Assembly (NCBI RefSeq): GCF_014206875.1
Contig: NZ_JACIJO010000002.1
Location: 806,001-870,000, forward strand
Reading direction: 5' to 3'
Origin: Algoriphagus iocasae
GTDB lineage: Bacteria; Bacteroidota; Bacteroidia; Cytophagales; Cyclobacteriaceae
Length of the DNA: 64,000 nucleotides
The notes beneath the pieces are model-generated. The model saw only the letters and a list, made by a program, of their open reading frames with translations, was not told where the DNA came from and did no database searches. Below, piece after piece: positions 62,572-64,000 of this stretch. Positions within the stretch are counted from its first letter, which is position 1. Each line of letters begins with the position of its first letter. Made by a program: the position numbers and the translations under genes.

Positions 62572-63657
62572 TTATAATTGCTTGTACTCATTCCAATTCC
62601 GCATGATTTCAGGATCAGAAAATACCATATGAATCATTCTATGAACAATGCTAAGGCCATTTTGGCTGTTAGTGAAATAGACGAAACCAGTTTTTTCTGT
62701 TGCAGAAAAAATAAAGAATGCTCTAAAAACACCATTGTCTCCCCAATGCCAGAGGTATTTTCCCTGCTCGGTGGTATTTATGCCTAAACCCAAACCCCAG
62801 CCTAAACTTGAGTCTTTAGCGTCCATCAAAACTTGTTGTTTTTCCATCTGATCTATCAGGTCTTTTCCAATCAAAGTGGGATTCATCAGCTCGAGAAGGA
62901 ACTTGGCATAATCTGAAGTTGTGGTATGCATGCTATACGCTGCATTTGCTTGATTAGGTTTTCCTTTGCGGCGAGGTTCAGCTTTGGTGTTATGACCCAC
63001 AGCATAATTTGCTGAATCAGGGAAAACCAAAAAGCTGTCATTCATTCCCAAAGGCATAAAAACCCGTTCAGAAGCAATAGCACCAAGGTCTTTCCCCTCA
63101 ATTTTCTCCATCACCTTTTGGAGGTAAACGAATCCCTCTCCTGAATATCCAAATTTCTCATTGGGATCAAAGCTGAATTTGAGCGTATTGCTTTGTCTAT
63201 CTTTTCTCCAATTCGGTAATCCAGTTTGGTGTGACAAAATCATCCTTGCTGTGATTACTTTGGCTCGCTCATCATCCCCCAAGTCAGGATATTCTAGGTA
63301 TTCGAATAAAGGCTTATCTAGTTCCAACTTTCCTTCTTCCACCAATTTCATCGCACAATATGCAGCTATGGGTTTGGTCAAGGAAGCTGCTTCAAAAACT
63401 GTATGCTCTGAAATTTCATCAGGTTTTCCCTGCTCTTTTACCCCCAGATTTTTCGAATATCCCAAAGTTCCATTTTGGATCACAGTTATACTTATGCCGG
63501 GAATAGAAGCACTATCCAATAGTTGGGGAAGCCTCTTATCCAATGTTTCCTGAACCGTTTGAGCTTCAAGATTCAAAGTCATAAAGCTCAGTATCAATAG
63601 GAAAAGTCTAAAAAGGGCAGTTTTGGATTGCTGGGATAATCTGAAAAAAGGGTTCAT
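62572..63657 (-). CDS. Secreted serine hydrolase, class C beta-lactamase family
   Basis: This 361-residue protein has a signal peptide (LFRLFLLILSFMTLNLEAQ) and SxxK in EAASLTKPIAAY, a Tyr motif FGYSGEGFVYLQ (YSG variant) and HxG in LWHWGDNGVF. It is a penicillin-binding-fold esterase or peptidase. It overlaps the upstream class A-like gene by 4 bp and is followed 1 bp later by the DUF1801 gene, so the three form an operon. Confidence 0.92.
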   Translation of the reverse strand: MNPFFRLSQQSKTALFRLFLLILSFMTLNLEAQTVQETLDKRLPQLLDSASIPGISITVIQNGTLGYSKNLGVKEQGKPDEISEHTVFEAASLTKPIAAYCAMKLVEEGKLELDKPLFEYLEYPDLGDDERAKVITARMILSHQTGLPNWRKDRQSNTLKFSFDPNEKFGYSGEGFVYLQKVMEKIEGKDLGAIASERVFMPLGMNDSFLVFPDSANYAVGHNTKAEPRRKGKPNQANAAYSMHTTTSDYAKFLLELMNPTLIGKDLIDQMEKQQVLMDAKDSSLGWGLGLGINTTEQGKYLWHWGDNGVFRAFFIFSATEKTGFVYFTNSQNGLSIVHRMIHMVFSDPEIMRNWNEYKQL

Positions 63658-64000
63658 TTTTCCTGGTCTATAAAATGGTCATAAACAGTTTTTGAAATAC
63701 CTGCTAGTTGTGCGGTTCCTTTGTCAAAATCCTTTAGGTTTTTGGAAAGTAAAACCAAAACATAGGCATTCCCATCGGGTAAATAAACGATCCCTGCATC
63801 ATGATGAACTCCAGTAATGGAGCCAGTTTTATGCGCTACGGAAACGTCATTTGGCAATTGGGCAGGAATAATTTCATTAAACTGCTGGTCTTTCAAAATA
63901 GAAATCATCTGATCACAATCTTCTTTTGTTCCTGCTTTTTCTTCTGCAATTGCCTTCATGATCATCATCAGATCCATCGCTGTAGTAGAGTTGCTCAAAC
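63654..64000 (-). CDS. Class A beta-lactamase-like serine hydrolase, C-terminal part (cut by window edge)
   Basis: Only the C-terminal 115 residues are visible; the frame runs out of the window, and the TTG at 63998 is not a real start. The KTG motif is in VAHKTGSITGVHHDAGIVYLPDG, typical of class A enzymes. The nucleophile motif lies outside. The protein may be a true beta-lactamase or a related esterase. Its stop overlaps the next start by 4 bp. Confidence 0.85.
   Translation of the reverse strand, partial: LSNSTTAMDLMMIMKAIAEEKAGTKEDCDQMISILKDQQFNEIIPAQLPNDVSVAHKTGSITGVHHDAGIVYLPDGNAYVLVLLSKNLKDFDKGTAQLAGISKTVYDHFIDQEK

Noticed and set aside
1..64000. tRNA, rRNA, CRISPR arrays, insertion sequences, prophage
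   Set aside because: I looked in all intergenic regions and saw no cloverleaf, repeat-spacer pattern, transposase or phage gene.

Overview
The window comes from a Bacteroidota chromosome. Visible markers are a TAnnTTTG-type promoter, almost no Shine-Dalgarno sequences, the gliding-motility gene gldE next to ssb and mutY, a TonB-dependent receptor with a CarboxypepD_reg-like N-terminus, DUF3857 and DUF4221 proteins, and many secreted peptidases, sulfatases and glycosidases. A member of the Cytophagales, perhaps Cyclobacteriaceae and Algoriphagus-like, is my best guess. That placement is inference and not proven from the sequence. No rRNA, tRNA, CRISPR array, insertion sequence or prophage was seen.

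Layout. 1-5137 (+): two tandem DUF3857/transglutaminase-like proteins (the first cut by the window edge), a methyltransferase and a monofunctional peptidoglycan glycosyltransferase. 5138-5586: a gene-free AT-rich stretch with five DnaA-box-like 9-mers (three perfect) within 160 bp, a candidate replication origin or DnaA-binding locus. 5587-12904: CLC chloride channel, M28 peptidase, unknown secreted protein, YjjX, YebC, NDH-2 and a small secreted Spy-like protein. 12998-18968 (-): glutamate synthase gltB-gltD. 19362-25392: the conserved block gldE-ssb-mutY (-) diverging from HU-TPR-mS38-like-rng (+); gldD is not at its expected place. 25495-34428 (-): DUF4221 lipoprotein, membrane protein, LytTR response regulator, LytS-type kinase, TPR protein, TonB-dependent receptor and an AsmA-like protein. 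34512-43711 (-): secreted hydrolases (two M14 peptidases, sulfatase, CE15-like esterase, type B carboxylesterase). 43929-50795: rhodanese, a small secreted protein, uvrA, pnuC-nadR-like kinase and a second sulfatase. 50819-53574 (-): serine hydrolase and M28 peptidase. 53853-61736 (+): an arabinose-polysaccharide locus GH43-GH127-GH43-GH2-galM without SusC/SusD. 61947-64000 (-): a YdeI/DUF1801-like protein and two tandem serine beta-lactamase-like proteins, the last cut by the window edge.

How the genes work together. The GH43/GH127/GH43/GH2/epimerase cluster is a coherent exported pathway that would trim alpha- and beta-linked arabinofuranose and a beta-linked sugar, then interconvert the released anomers. 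PnuC with the NadR-like kinase forms a nicotinamide riboside salvage pair. The LytS/LytTR pair probably senses an envelope signal. Intrinsic terminators are frequent and several have the stop codon of the upstream gene folded into the hairpin. The best candidates for follow-up are the DnaA-box cluster, the 29-codon mS38/COX24-like gene, the catalytically degenerate transglutaminase pair and the short intergenic repeats.
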